From assembly GCA_003142375.1 (NCBI GenBank), contig PLME01000012.1:72283-105307 (forward strand): a stretch of 33,025 nucleotides of DNA, given 5' to 3'. The DNA comes from Dehalococcoidia bacterium (GTDB lineage Bacteria > Chloroflexota > Dehalococcoidia > GIF9 > UBA5629). A program made the position numbers and the translations under genes. A model generated the notes under the pieces. The model was given only the letters and a program-made list of their open reading frames with translations. It did not search any database and was not told where the DNA came from. Positions 1-8,349 of the stretch are shown here, piece after piece. Position 1 is the first letter of the stretch. Each line of letters begins with the position of its first letter.

Positions 1-1
1 C

Positions 2-25
2 TGGCCGGACCGACCTGACCGGCCA
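2..25. other. GC-rich inverted repeat at the window edge
   Basis: The arms TGGCCGG (2-8) and CCGGCCA (19-25) are perfect reverse complements around a 10-nt loop. It could be the terminator of a gene lying outside the window. No clean T-run follows on the plus strand, and the minus-strand continuation is not visible, so direction and function are open. Confidence 0.3.
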
Positions 26-99
26 TGTTAATCCTTTAATCCGATTTTTGTCCCACGGTTCAATTATACTGGCGCCGATCGTAAAGTAAATAGCCAATT

Positions 100-140
100 G
101 GTCACATTTACATAGTACTAAGGTCACATTTTGGTATAAT
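100..140 (+). promoter_or_regulatory. Candidate extended -10 promoter with two direct repeats in place of a -35
   Basis: TGGTATAAT at 132-140 is an exact extended -10 element (TGn-TATAAT). The decamer GGTCACATTT occurs at 100-109 and again at 122-131, a 22-bp period or two helical turns, and covers the region where a -35 would sit. No TTGACA-like box lies at the right distance. A second TATAAT is at 162-167, also without a good -35. The rest of 26-203 shows no gene. An activator or repressor binding the repeats is an inference. Confidence 0.45.
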
Positions 141-203
141 CCAAAGTTGCCCGTGGCATAGTATAATAAGTGAAAAACCGCGCATAGCTAGCTACAGAAG
201 TTA

Positions 204-2669
204 ATGGAATTACTCAGCGGCAGAAACAGCAAATTGTATAGCAGGTTGGAGAAAGCCATCGAATGGGTCTGGCTTCTAACGATAGTCTTGGTTACCCTTG
301 CCTATGATCCGTTCACTCTCAACGCCTATTATTTTGTTAAATCGCTTACCCTGGTTTTCCTTGTATGCATATTGCTGGGCCTGGTGCTGGCGCAGTGGCT
401 GCTCTGGAAGCATGAAATCAGTTGGAGAAGCCTGTCTGATCGAGTAAAAAGTTCGCCGCTACAGGTAGCGGTGTTGTTCTTAGGTTTGATCTGGATAATA
501 TCGACGTCGTGTTCCATCATACCCTATAAGAGCCTCTGGGGAAACCTGGCGGGCAGCGTAGGATTTCTCCCCAATATAGCATGGATCATTTTTTTCCTGA
601 TACTGTCGCAGAAAATTAGATCACGTAAGCAGGTTTACCGTGCCCTATACGCGCTTGTGATATCTTCCGCTATAGTTTGTTTGATAGGCGTAGTGCAATT
701 TTTCGTTGCGCCGTGGGCGGGGGTGGGCGGCAGGGTAGTATCTATAGATGGCAACCCACTGTCGTTAAGCGGCTACATAGCGATGATTATGCCGGTCACA
801 CTAGCTTTAATTATACTGACCTGGTATACGCCGTTATCCAGAATCCGGAAGCGGATCAGGTTCATTGGACTGCTGGCGGTATTTGTCTTGCAGATGTGTT
901 GCCTGGCGCTGGCGCAATATTCCATTACCCTGCTGCTATTCATAATAGGGATTTTCGCTTTCTTTGTGTTAGCGGGAATTTTCCTGCAGAGAAAGACAAC
1001 ACTAGCCCTCAGCGTTTTTGCCCTTTTATTGGTCGGAATTATTGCTGCCGTTCTACTTGGTCAGATGATGATTCCGCAAAACGGCATTTCACCCGGAGAG
1101 AGCCGCAATCCCGGCGCCACAGTTGCGGAGCAGGTCGGGCTTGGAACGTTGCCTATCCGTCTACAGACCTGGCAGTGCGCTATCGACGTAATTACTCAAT
1201 CACCTGAAATACCCTATCTACAGGACAATTTGCATGGCTTGAGGCCCCTCATTGGATACGGGCCCGAGACGTTCATAGCTGTGGCACAGACCAGATTTCC
1301 TCCTGCCTGGAAGGGCACATACACTTTTGAGTCGCTACTTATCGGGCAACCGGAAAATCATTATCTGTACCTGGCGGCAACTATGGGCATCCTGGGATTG
1401 CTGGCTTTTCTGATGATTCTCGGCATATTTTTCTGCATGGGCCTCAAATATCTACTGAGAAGTAGTGAGAGAAATTCAATTCTGCTTATATCGGCTTTTA
1501 TTGCAGCTATTATGCAATATTGTGCCCACGTATTTTTCGACCCGTCGGTTATCACGGCGGAGCTGGTGTTCTGGCTGGTTTTAGCGCTGACCGCAGCCGA
1601 GATCAAAATCGACTTCACGGGAGAAATTACTCAGCCCACCCAGCCTGCAGGCATGGCAAATGAAGGGTGTAAAACGGAGGTAAGAGCCCCCAGCCCCGCA
1701 AGGAAATTCACTGCAGTACTGGTACTTTTGATATTTATTGTTATCGGAGCCGGCCTTACACTTCGCCCTTTAATGGCTAACACCTACATTGAGAGCGGCC
1801 TCAAGCTTTATAACAAAAACAAGAATGTCGCTTTGGCTATGTATAGTGAGGCGGCAAGGATCGAACCCCAGCAATCCTACTACCAAAACTTCGTGGGTAA
1901 CCTGGCTTATAACATGGCTCTGGAGAGCAAGGACCCTCAGGAGAAAGCAAAATTGCTCTCCCTAAGTGAGTCAGCTTATAACGATGCTATCAGCGTGGAT
2001 CCGGCCATGGCCATCTGGTATTACCGGCTGGCCGACGTGGACGTCTACTGGGCTCTGAACGGCGATAAAGACAAATTTGATGATGCCTTTGGACTTTATG
2101 AAAAAGCTGACCGGATATTCCCGGCAAATCCGGTGATTTTAAACAAATGGGCACTGGCGCTCATCTTCAAAGGAGATTATCAGGCGGCGGAACAGAAATT
2201 AGCTGACTCGACCAAAAGCGACCCCCTGTGGATACAGACCTCATTTTTTCAGGGATTGCTGCATACATATACAGGTGATAACCGGACGGCAGCCGATTTT
2301 CTTATTACACCGATCAAGAATGATGCTAAAGATATAAGCTACTTTGTTAATTTTTGTGGTTTATTGACCACTTTCAATGCCGGTGAAATGGAACCGGTAA
2401 TTGGTGCTTTAAAATCCCGCCTTGATAGTGGTGGAGGCGACTGGAAGGGATATGCGTTGCTGGGTATTTCCGACATCTACGGTGAAAACTACCAGGAATC
2501 CGTAGCGGCGTTTAAGAAATCGGCCGAAATAGTACCGGACGAGGAACTAACCCTGCTGGCAGGCATCGTAAATGTTATGTTGAGCAATGGAAGCGGATTT
2601 CAAGCCGATAGACAGCAAATCGTCAACGGCCTGATGGATAGGAAATCAAAAATACGTAGCGGTAATTAA
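204..2669 (+). CDS. O-antigen ligase-like membrane protein with C-terminal TPR domain
   Basis: This is an 821-residue polytopic membrane protein. Roughly the first 470 residues form about a dozen hydrophobic segments, with a large extracytoplasmic loop (about 290-390) containing GYGPETF and the PENHYLYLAATMGILG stretch typical of the Wzy_C/O-antigen ligase superfamily. One more membrane segment lies near 505-525. It is followed by helical TPR-like repeats to the C-terminus, for example ALAMYSEAARIEP and AYNDAISVDPAMA. Related proteins join or transfer glycans on lipid carriers, or act in protein O-glycosylation; the substrate here cannot be told. The start ATG has only a weak purine stretch upstream. 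The prepilin peptidase gene follows in the same frame after two codons, so the two are probably cotranscribed and might serve surface glycosylation and pilus assembly. The superfamily call is fairly safe; the ligase activity is inferred. Confidence 0.75.
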   Translation: MELLSGRNSKLYSRLEKAIEWVWLLTIVLVTLAYDPFTLNAYYFVKSLTLVFLVCILLGLVLAQWLLWKHEISWRSLSDRVKSSPLQVAVLFLGLIWIISTSCSIIPYKSLWGNLAGSVGFLPNIAWIIFFLILSQKIRSRKQVYRALYALVISSAIVCLIGVVQFFVAPWAGVGGRVVSIDGNPLSLSGYIAMIMPVTLALIILTWYTPLSRIRKRIRFIGLLAVFVLQMCCLALAQYSITLLLFIIGIFAFFVLAGIFLQRKTTLALSVFALLLVGIIAAVLLGQMMIPQNGISPGESRNPGATVAEQVGLGTLPIRLQTWQCAIDVITQSPEIPYLQDNLHGLRPLIGYGPETFIAVAQTRFPPAWKGTYTFESLLIGQPENHYLYLAATMGILGLLAFLMILGIFFCMGLKYLLRSSERNSILLISAFIAAIMQYCAHVFFDPSVITAELVFWLVLALTAAEIKIDFTGEITQPTQPAGMANEGCKTEVRAPSPARKFTAVLVLLIFIVIGAGLTLRPLMANTYIESGLKLYNKNKNVALAMYSEAARIEPQQSYYQNFVGNLAYNMALESKDPQEKAKLLSLSESAYNDAISVDPAMAIWYYRLADVDVYWALNGDKDKFDDAFGLYEKADRIFPANPVILNKWALALIFKGDYQAAEQKLADSTKSDPLWIQTSFFQGLLHTYTGDNRTAADFLITPIKNDAKDISYFVNFCGLLTTFNAGEMEPVIGALKSRLDSGGGDWKGYALLGISDIYGENYQESVAAFKKSAEIVPDEELTLLAGIVNVMLSNGSGFQADRQQIVNGLMDRKSKIRSGN

Positions 2670-2675
2670 AATCAC

Positions 2676-3455
2676 TTGGAAATTCTTTCAGCGTTTATTT
2701 TATTCTTGGTAGGCATCAGCTTTGGCAGCTTTTTAAATGTCGTGGCAGACCGGGTGCCTCAGCGCAAATCGATTGTCTCTCCGCCTTCCCATTGTTTTCA
2801 GTGCGGGCATCCATTGGAATCAAGGGACCTTGTGCCTGTACTCAGCTACATTATTTTAAGAGGCAAGTGCCGCTACTGCGGCGCTGCCATACCCCTGAGA
2901 TCGATGCTGGTGGAGCTGATAACAGGGCTGCTGTTTGTGCTGGCATGGGCCGTATTAGGACCGCAATGGCAGTTGCCAATTGTTCTTCTCTACATGTGCA
3001 TCTTGATAGTACTCTCCATTACCGACTTGGAAGGAGGCATTATACCGGGGATCATTATTTATCCGGCTGTCGGCATTACCCTTATCATCACAGCGGTCAA
3101 AATTCTGACAGGTTTGTCGCCTGACATAATCAGCGCATCCATCGGTTTAGCCTCAGGCTTCGGCCTTTTCTTTCTGATCTGGTGTATAGCCAGGCTGTTT
3201 AAAAAAGAAGTGATCGGATTCGGTGACGTTGTGATGGGAGGGTTAATCGGTATCATGGTGGGCTTTCCGCTGGTCATGGCGGCCATATACCTGGCGGTTT
3301 TGACCGGCGGCCTGATGGCTATCGTCCTGGTAATACTCGGGCTAAGAAAATTCACCGAGCCTGTTCCTTTCGCATTGTTTCTTGCATTGGGTACGGTGGT
3401 CGCACTACTGTGGGGCGGGGAAATAACTGTGTTGATATCTTTACTGGTACCTTGA
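2676..3455 (+). CDS. pilD: Type IV prepilin peptidase (A24 family, bifunctional)
   Basis: An integral-membrane aspartic protease that cleaves the leader of type IV pilin-like precursors and N-methylates the new N-terminus. The 259 residues cover the whole family. They include N-terminal GSFLNVVADRVP (17-28), the zinc/methyltransferase domain with CFQC (40-43) and CRYC (65-68), catalytic Asp117 in SITDLEGGIIP, and catalytic Asp184 in GFGDV (181-185), within about seven membrane segments. The start is TTG: it is the only start that keeps the first membrane helix, and it lies two codons after the previous gene's TAA, in the same frame and with no Shine-Dalgarno sequence. No pilin gene is in this window, so its substrate lies elsewhere. 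The symbol follows family usage; orthology to a particular pilus system is not shown. Confidence 0.9.
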   Translation: MEILSAFILFLVGISFGSFLNVVADRVPQRKSIVSPPSHCFQCGHPLESRDLVPVLSYIILRGKCRYCGAAIPLRSMLVELITGLLFVLAWAVLGPQWQLPIVLLYMCILIVLSITDLEGGIIPGIIIYPAVGITLIITAVKILTGLSPDIISASIGLASGFGLFFLIWCIARLFKKEVIGFGDVVMGGLIGIMVGFPLVMAAIYLAVLTGGLMAIVLVILGLRKFTEPVPFALFLALGTVVALLWGGEITVLISLLVP

Positions 3456-3513
3456 ATCTAGTAAAAATTAATAAATTTTTTACAAAATTGTTTTGTTGAT
3501 CGTAAAAGGGGTA

Positions 3514-3542
3514 TTGACATATATGCGTTTATGTGCTAATTT
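3514..3542 (+). promoter_or_regulatory. Strong sigma70-type promoter for a small RNA
   Basis: A perfect -35 TTGACA (3514-3519) is followed by a 17-nt spacer and the -10 TAATTT (3537-3542), preceded by an extended TGC (3534-3536). The predicted start of transcription is about 3549-3550, immediately before the closing stem of the structured RNA. No plus-strand ORF follows, which is why I assign it to an RNA gene. Confidence 0.7.
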
Positions 3543-3549
3543 TGAAAAT

Positions 3550-3672
3550 GTCCCAAGTAATCGACGTTGGAACGGGGAGGCAGAGGTCCCTAGCACGAGG
3601 TAGGCGAAGGCCGAATAGTGTAAGGGGGGAAGATGAGGAACCGGGATACTGAGGTTACTTGGGGCTTTTTTT
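3550..3672 (+). ncRNA. Orphan structured small RNA, family not identified
   Basis: This RNA of about 120 nt lies between two convergent genes. Its ends, 3552-3560 (CCCAAGTAA) and 3655-3663 (TTACTTGGG), pair perfectly over 9 bp, extendable by two more pairs, and the 3' arm runs into C plus seven T, like an intrinsic terminator. Inside, CCCTAGCAC (3588-3596) can pair with GTGTAAGGG (3618-3626) with one mismatch, leaving purine-rich strands with the related words GGAACGGGG and GGAACCGGG. The rod shape with large internal loops recalls 6S RNA or SRP RNA, but the length is short for 6S and the conserved SRP tetraloop motif is absent. It has no coding potential that I can see. That it is an RNA gene is inferred from promoter, stem and U-tract together. 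Confidence 0.65.
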
Positions 3673-5092
3673 ATTCCAAAATAGCTATAAAGGGTAGATT
3701 GCGGTATTTTCCTCTGACGTCCAGTCCATAGCCTACGACAAATTCATCAGGTATCTCGAATCCGATATAGTCGAGATGTACATCGATCAAGCGTCTAACC
3801 CTCTTATCCAGCAGCGTGCATACCTTCAAACTCGCCGGCTTGCGTGTAGCAAGGTAGTTCAACACATAGTTTAAAGTCATTCCCGTATCGATTATATCTT
3901 CCACCATTAATACGTGCTTACCTTTGATATCGATATCCAGGTCTTTAGTTATTTTAATAGGCGAATCGGATTTACCCTGGGGAGTTGATATCGCCATGAA
4001 ATCGCATTCAAGCGGTATGGACATATTCTGCATCAGGTCAGATATAAAACATATGACGCCTTTGAGAACACCTATAAGAATAAGGTCTTTCCCCTGATAA
4101 TCTTTGGATATCTGTTTGGCCAGAGACTTGATGCGCCTGTCGATCTGGGTCTTATTAAACAGGTATTTCCCCACGCCGTTCATCTTGTTTTCACCCAGGG
4201 GTATAAAATCGTATTTAACAAAAAGCTTCAGGTAATCGGCTTTATTAAGCAGTTTTACGTTGACATCCGGATAGAGTTCCTTGAGTTGGCGCAGCTTGCG
4301 GTTCTTCTCTGTAATAAGGCTTTGCTTGGTAGTTGTTAACTCAATATACAAATTTATCTCAGGTAAATAGAAGTCCGGCGTGAACATCTCGGTTATCCTT
4401 TTGTCTTCCCATGATAATGGGAATGAGCGTGGCTCATAAAGCCATTCCACCTGGTAGAAATCCAGCAATCTGGCAAACTCCTCTTCGCTGGGATGGCTGA
4501 AGCTGGTAGGGCGCACTGGCTTCAAAGGAAGGTGGGAGAAACTGGTGAGTTTCTTTTGCTGGGTGACATTGGTTTCATGGTGTGTATTTAAGTACTGGGA
4601 CAGTTCGTTTTTCTCCAACGTCACTGCAATGATATTAGCCACGGTGGCAATGAAGTCTTTCTCATGAGGTTTGAAATGCTTTTTCTCATGGGTGTAAATC
4701 CTGATTTCCCCGATTACCTCCTCTTTCTGCAAAATAGGAGCGCCCAGCAGAGACTTGAGGTTCTCCTTGTCTGCTTGCTCGGGGAACTGAGTCCTTTTAT
4801 CGGCGATAATATCTTCAACGGCGACCGTCTTGCCGTCCAATATCTCGGGGTAGCTCTTGCGGGCGTTCAATGCACCTTTGCGTAAGTAGATATCGCTCAG
4901 TCCGAAGGCTCCGATGATATCCAGGTATTCACGCTGGGGATTGAGCAACATAATAGCGCAGCCCGAAGCCTGCAACGACCGTGCTGCACTGGCCGCGATC
5001 AACCCCATCATTTTCTTTAAAGGTAATTCACTGTTGACTACTTTAGCTATCTGTTTGAACGCAAGAGAACAGCGATTTTCAGCGGCATCCAT
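3671..5092 (-). CDS. GAF / PD-(D/E)XK-like / hypoxanthine phosphoribosyltransferase fusion
   Basis: A 473-residue, three-part protein. Residues about 10-162 form a GAF-type sensor domain (SARSLQASGCAIMLLNP, LLGAPILQKEEVIGEI). Residues about 204-293 resemble TnsA/VSR-like nuclease folds, with YEPRSFPL, then FTPDFYLP (PD at 239-240) and YIELT (Glu251); the usual catalytic Lys position is Thr253. Residues about 306-473 are a complete HPRT with GVLKG (341-345), the PRPP loop VEDIIDTGMTL (397-407) and PDEFVVGYGLD (448-458). HPRT makes IMP/GMP from hypoxanthine or guanine and PRPP. The start ATG has GGAGGGG about 10 nt upstream. It follows nrdJ by 33 nt on the same strand, so purine salvage and dNTP synthesis are probably cotranscribed. 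What the sensor and nuclease-like parts do is unknown. Confidence 0.85.
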   Translation of the reverse strand: MDAAENRCSLAFKQIAKVVNSELPLKKMMGLIAASAARSLQASGCAIMLLNPQREYLDIIGAFGLSDIYLRKGALNARKSYPEILDGKTVAVEDIIADKRTQFPEQADKENLKSLLGAPILQKEEVIGEIRIYTHEKKHFKPHEKDFIATVANIIAVTLEKNELSQYLNTHHETNVTQQKKLTSFSHLPLKPVRPTSFSHPSEEEFARLLDFYQVEWLYEPRSFPLSWEDKRITEMFTPDFYLPEINLYIELTTTKQSLITEKNRKLRQLKELYPDVNVKLLNKADYLKLFVKYDFIPLGENKMNGVGKYLFNKTQIDRRIKSLAKQISKDYQGKDLILIGVLKGVICFISDLMQNMSIPLECDFMAISTPQGKSDSPIKITKDLDIDIKGKHVLMVEDIIDTGMTLNYVLNYLATRKPASLKVCTLLDKRVRRLIDVHLDYIGFEIPDEFVVGYGLDVRGKYRNLPFIAILE

Positions 5093-5125
5093 GCCTCTTC
5101 CACCCCTCCGTCATAATGTAACATA

Positions 5126-7786
5126 TCATCCGCATTTAGTATAGCCGCAACTCGGGCAAATGTGACAGCCCTCTTGATATACAAGCAGATTCCCGCAATC
5201 GGGGCATTGCCCGGTGGAGCTTCCGGTAGGCTGGCTGATATGTTGCATAGGAACAGTATCTTCATCTTTTTTCACGTATTTTTCCAATACGCTGCCGATA
5301 GCGTCTGCACAGGATAATATGGCACGTCCGTGCTCCCATGAAACGGAAGGACACCTGATGGCCCTGAGCTGTTTTATGACCGAACTGACATCGATTCCCG
5401 ATCTGAAAACAAGCGAAATGAGCCGGCTGGTAGCTTCCAGTTGTGCGGAAGCACAGCCTCCCGCTTTGCCCAGGCTGGAAAAAACTTCGCATATTCCCTT
5501 ATCATCAAAATTGACGGTAATATAAATATAACCGCAACCGGTGGTTACACGCTCGGTAATACCCCTGGTGATCTTGGGCCTCTGGCGAGGGGAGAGCCTG
5601 GCTTCGGCCTCTGCTTCCCTGTCCGCCTCCTTTTCCTTTTCCTTAACGGGTTCCTTCTGGCCTGTATTCAACACCTGGCTGTCGCGGCTCCTGTCCCTGT
5701 AAATTGTGATGCCTTTCAGTCCCAGTTTGTAAGCCATCAGATAGACGTTTTTCACATCTTCGATGGTGGCTTCGTGAGGGAGGTTTACCGTTTTGGAAAC
5801 GGCGCTGTCCGTATATTTCTGGAAGGCAGCTTGGATTTTGACATGCCATTCGGGGGAGATATCATGCGATGTTACAAAAACATCCTTGACCCGATCGGGC
5901 ACGGAGGGAATGTCATGTAATTTTTCCCCCTCCGCCAGCTTTTGCATCAGGTCGGCTGAGTAGAAACTGTCCTTCTTGGCCTCCTCTTCAAAATAGGGGT
6001 TGACCTCTATTAACGTCTGCCCGTCGAGTATATGACGGAAGTAACTCAAAGCGAATATAGGCTCGATGCCGCTGGAACAGCCTGCGATTATGCTTAAGGT
6101 GCCGGTAGGGGCGATGGTAGTCCTGTTGGCATTCCTAACCTTAGGTCCGTTATTGGTGTCATATGTGCTGCCGTGGAAGGCGGGGAAGGTGCCCCTGGAC
6201 CGTCCCAGCGACTCGGATTCCTTAGTGGCTTCTTCAGAAATAAGACGCATTACCCTTTCGGCGGTCTCAAGCGCCCTATCTGAGTTATAGGGTATCTGCA
6301 TTTGTATAAGCATATCGGCGAAGCCCATGATACCCAGCCCGATTTTGCGTGTTTTGCGGGTCATCTTCTCTATGAGGTCCAGGGGATACTTATTGACCTC
6401 GATCACGTCATCCAGGAATCTCACGGCCAGCCTGATAACCTCCCTGAGCTTGTCGAAGTCAATTTCGCTATGGCTGTTGATCCGCTTGATCATCCTGGAT
6501 AAATTGATCGAACCCAGATTGCATGATTCATAGGGCAGCAGAGGTTGTTCACCGCAGGGGTTGGTGCTTTCTATTTTGCCCAGGTTGGGTGTCGAGTTAA
6601 ATTCATTTATCCTATCCAGGAAGATTATGCCCGGGTCGCCTGTTCTCCATGCCATGTCAACTATCTTGCCGAAGACCTCCCCGGCGTTGAGCCTACCCAC
6701 AACCTCCTTGCTATGCGGATTGACGAGATCGTAGTCCTTATTCCCCTCCACAGCCTTCATGAAACTGTCGGTGATGGCTACCGATATATTGAAATTCGTA
6801 AATGCTTTCAGGTCTTCTTTGGATGAGATGAATTCCAGGATATCCGGGTGGTCTATATTCAATATCCCCATGTTGGCGCCCCGGCGCATGCCGCCCTGTT
6901 TAATGACGTCGGTGGCAGTATCGAAGGCACGCATGAAAGAGACCGGTCCGCTGGCGACGCCCCCTGTAGATCCTACCCTGTCCTTTTTAGGCCTGATTCG
7001 GGAGAAGGAGAAGCCGGTTCCGCCGCCGCTTTTATGGATTAGGGCCGTATATTTAACGGCATCAAAGATCGACTCCATGGTGTCTTCGATGGGCAGCACG
7101 AAACAGGCCGATAACTGTCCCAGCTCGCGGCCGGCATTCATGAGAGTGGGCGAATTGGGCAGGAATTCCAGTGACGTCATGAGGTTGTAGAACTTGGCTT
7201 CCCATTCAGCGACGCTGGCGGATTTATCGAACACAAGCTCAGCGGAAGCGATATAACTGCTGACCCTGTGGAACAACTCTTCGGGAGTCTCGATTACATT
7301 TCCCTGGCCATCTTTTTGCAGGTATCTTTTCTCCAGCACGATAAGGGCGTTCTCAGTTAGCTTCAATTCGCTGGCGGAGGGCACGACGACCGGAGCGGTG
7401 GTGGGTACGACGGCAGGAGCGGCTGCGGGCATCATAGCAGGAGTGGCGGAAGGCGTGGCAGCGGGGCTTTCGGCCGGTGTCTTGGCGCTGGCCTTTTCTG
7501 CCAGGAGCTCGTTGACCACGGACTCTATCTGTTCCTTGTCGGCGGTTGTGGAGCCACTGAAGCTATCAGGTTTTTCCATACCGGGGAAAGTAAGTTCCAC
7601 TTTTTTTGTTTTCGTGTGTGGTTCAATGGACATACTCTTCTCCAACCTCAAAATTACTTGCTCTGTCAGGTCTTCCTGCTGATGCCTGTCGGCCAATCCC
7701 ATGGTCTGCATGTATGTGAAGACGGTCTGCGCAACGTAATTGCGCATTGAGTCCGATAGATAATTCTTCGACTGCTTGTTAACCAC
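5126..7786 (-). CDS. nrdJ: Adenosylcobalamin-dependent (class II) ribonucleotide reductase
   Basis: Reduces ribonucleotides to deoxyribonucleotides using a radical generated from adenosylcobalamin, so it works without oxygen. The 886 residues carry the redox Cys228 in LSACFVLP, SGGGTGFSFSRIRP (253-266), the thiyl-radical motif NPCGEQ (Cys411, Glu413) and the partner Cys422 in ESCNLGSINL. A TSCPD-type domain (about 735-835) follows, with a Cys-rich tail of CPDCG...CPSCGYTKCG at 861-886. Residues 97-140 form an Ala/Pro/Val-rich linker between a short N-terminal segment and the core. I see no ATP-cone in this protein. The start is GTG, overlapping the end of nrdR by 8 nt (translational coupling). 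It should be repressed by NrdR through the paired boxes upstream of nrdR. Confidence 0.95.
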   Translation of the reverse strand: MVNKQSKNYLSDSMRNYVAQTVFTYMQTMGLADRHQQEDLTEQVILRLEKSMSIEPHTKTKKVELTFPGMEKPDSFSGSTTADKEQIESVVNELLAEKASAKTPAESPAATPSATPAMMPAAAPAVVPTTAPVVVPSASELKLTENALIVLEKRYLQKDGQGNVIETPEELFHRVSSYIASAELVFDKSASVAEWEAKFYNLMTSLEFLPNSPTLMNAGRELGQLSACFVLPIEDTMESIFDAVKYTALIHKSGGGTGFSFSRIRPKKDRVGSTGGVASGPVSFMRAFDTATDVIKQGGMRRGANMGILNIDHPDILEFISSKEDLKAFTNFNISVAITDSFMKAVEGNKDYDLVNPHSKEVVGRLNAGEVFGKIVDMAWRTGDPGIIFLDRINEFNSTPNLGKIESTNPCGEQPLLPYESCNLGSINLSRMIKRINSHSEIDFDKLREVIRLAVRFLDDVIEVNKYPLDLIEKMTRKTRKIGLGIMGFADMLIQMQIPYNSDRALETAERVMRLISEEATKESESLGRSRGTFPAFHGSTYDTNNGPKVRNANRTTIAPTGTLSIIAGCSSGIEPIFALSYFRHILDGQTLIEVNPYFEEEAKKDSFYSADLMQKLAEGEKLHDIPSVPDRVKDVFVTSHDISPEWHVKIQAAFQKYTDSAVSKTVNLPHEATIEDVKNVYLMAYKLGLKGITIYRDRSRDSQVLNTGQKEPVKEKEKEADREAEAEARLSPRQRPKITRGITERVTTGCGYIYITVNFDDKGICEVFSSLGKAGGCASAQLEATSRLISLVFRSGIDVSSVIKQLRAIRCPSVSWEHGRAILSCADAIGSVLEKYVKKDEDTVPMQHISQPTGSSTGQCPDCGNLLVYQEGCHICPSCGYTKCG

Positions 7787-8318
7787 TTTGCTGTCTCTTG
7801 CTTCTGCGTTTTTGCTTTTCGGCTTCCCTTGGATTTATCAGGAGCAATTGCCCGTCAAGGGGCGCCCCGTGCTTGCTCTCGATCAGAGTATCAACCGCCT
7901 GCTTTAAAGTAGTAATATCCGAGAACTCGTAGTAAACGCTGGCGAATCTGATATATGCGATATGATCGATGTCGGCCAGTTTGCTGACTATGATCTTCCC
8001 GATCAGCGAGCTGGGGACCTCAGTCTTGCCCAGCCGATACAGGTCCGTTTCAATCGTCTCGACCAGTTTTTCAATGGTCCCGGTCGGCATGGGACGTTTC
8101 TCACAGGCTTTACGGATGCCTGAAAACAATTTCTCACGGTTGAAATCTTCCCTTCTGCCGTCTTTCTTGATTACGTAGAGGCCCCTGTTCTGGATCCTCT
8201 CATAAGTTGTAAAGCGCTCCTTGCACTTAATACATTCACGACGCCTCCTAATTTCATCCCCAAGGCTTCGCGAATCTATCACCTTAGATTCCAACTCACC
8301 GCAAGAAGGGCACTTCAT
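7779..8318 (-). CDS. nrdR: NrdR transcriptional repressor of ribonucleotide reductase genes
   Basis: NrdR senses ATP/dATP and represses nrd promoters by binding paired 16-bp boxes. The sequence begins MKCPSCG, the standard family start, then CIKC completes the four-Cys zinc ribbon. The ATP-cone runs from about residue 47 (YVIKKDGRREDFNREKL) to about 137. I take the ATG at 8318; the longer TTG start two codons upstream would add only two residues. At 179 residues it is longer than the usual ~150 because of a basic tail (EKQKRRSKRQQSG). It is the first gene of nrdR-nrdJ-HPRT fusion. No Shine-Dalgarno sequence is visible, and the 5' leader is predicted to be only about 25 nt. Confidence 0.95.
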   Translation of the reverse strand: MKCPSCGELESKVIDSRSLGDEIRRRRECIKCKERFTTYERIQNRGLYVIKKDGRREDFNREKLFSGIRKACEKRPMPTGTIEKLVETIETDLYRLGKTEVPSSLIGKIIVSKLADIDHIAYIRFASVYYEFSDITTLKQAVDTLIESKHGAPLDGQLLLINPREAEKQKRRSKRQQSG

Positions 8319-8324
8319 CGTCAA

Positions 8325-8340
8325 ACACTACACTGTGTGG
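8325..8340 (-). promoter_or_regulatory. Candidate NrdR box 2 (downstream of nrdR -10)
   Basis: The minus-strand 16-mer CCACACAGTGTAGTGT matches the NrdR-box consensus as I recall it (acaCwAtATaTwgtgt) at 11 of 16 positions. It lies just downstream of the predicted transcription start. Its centre is exactly 31 bp from box 1, about three helical turns, the spacing known for NrdR operators. It also overlaps a 17-bp near-perfect palindrome (8326-8342). Confidence 0.65.
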
Positions 8341-8349
8341 TGCAGAACG

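Noticed and set aside
3550-3672. SRP RNA, T-box or known riboswitch for the orphan RNA
   Set aside because: The SRP apical core motif and the T-box sequence are absent, and no gene lies downstream on the plus strand for a cis-acting riboswitch to control.
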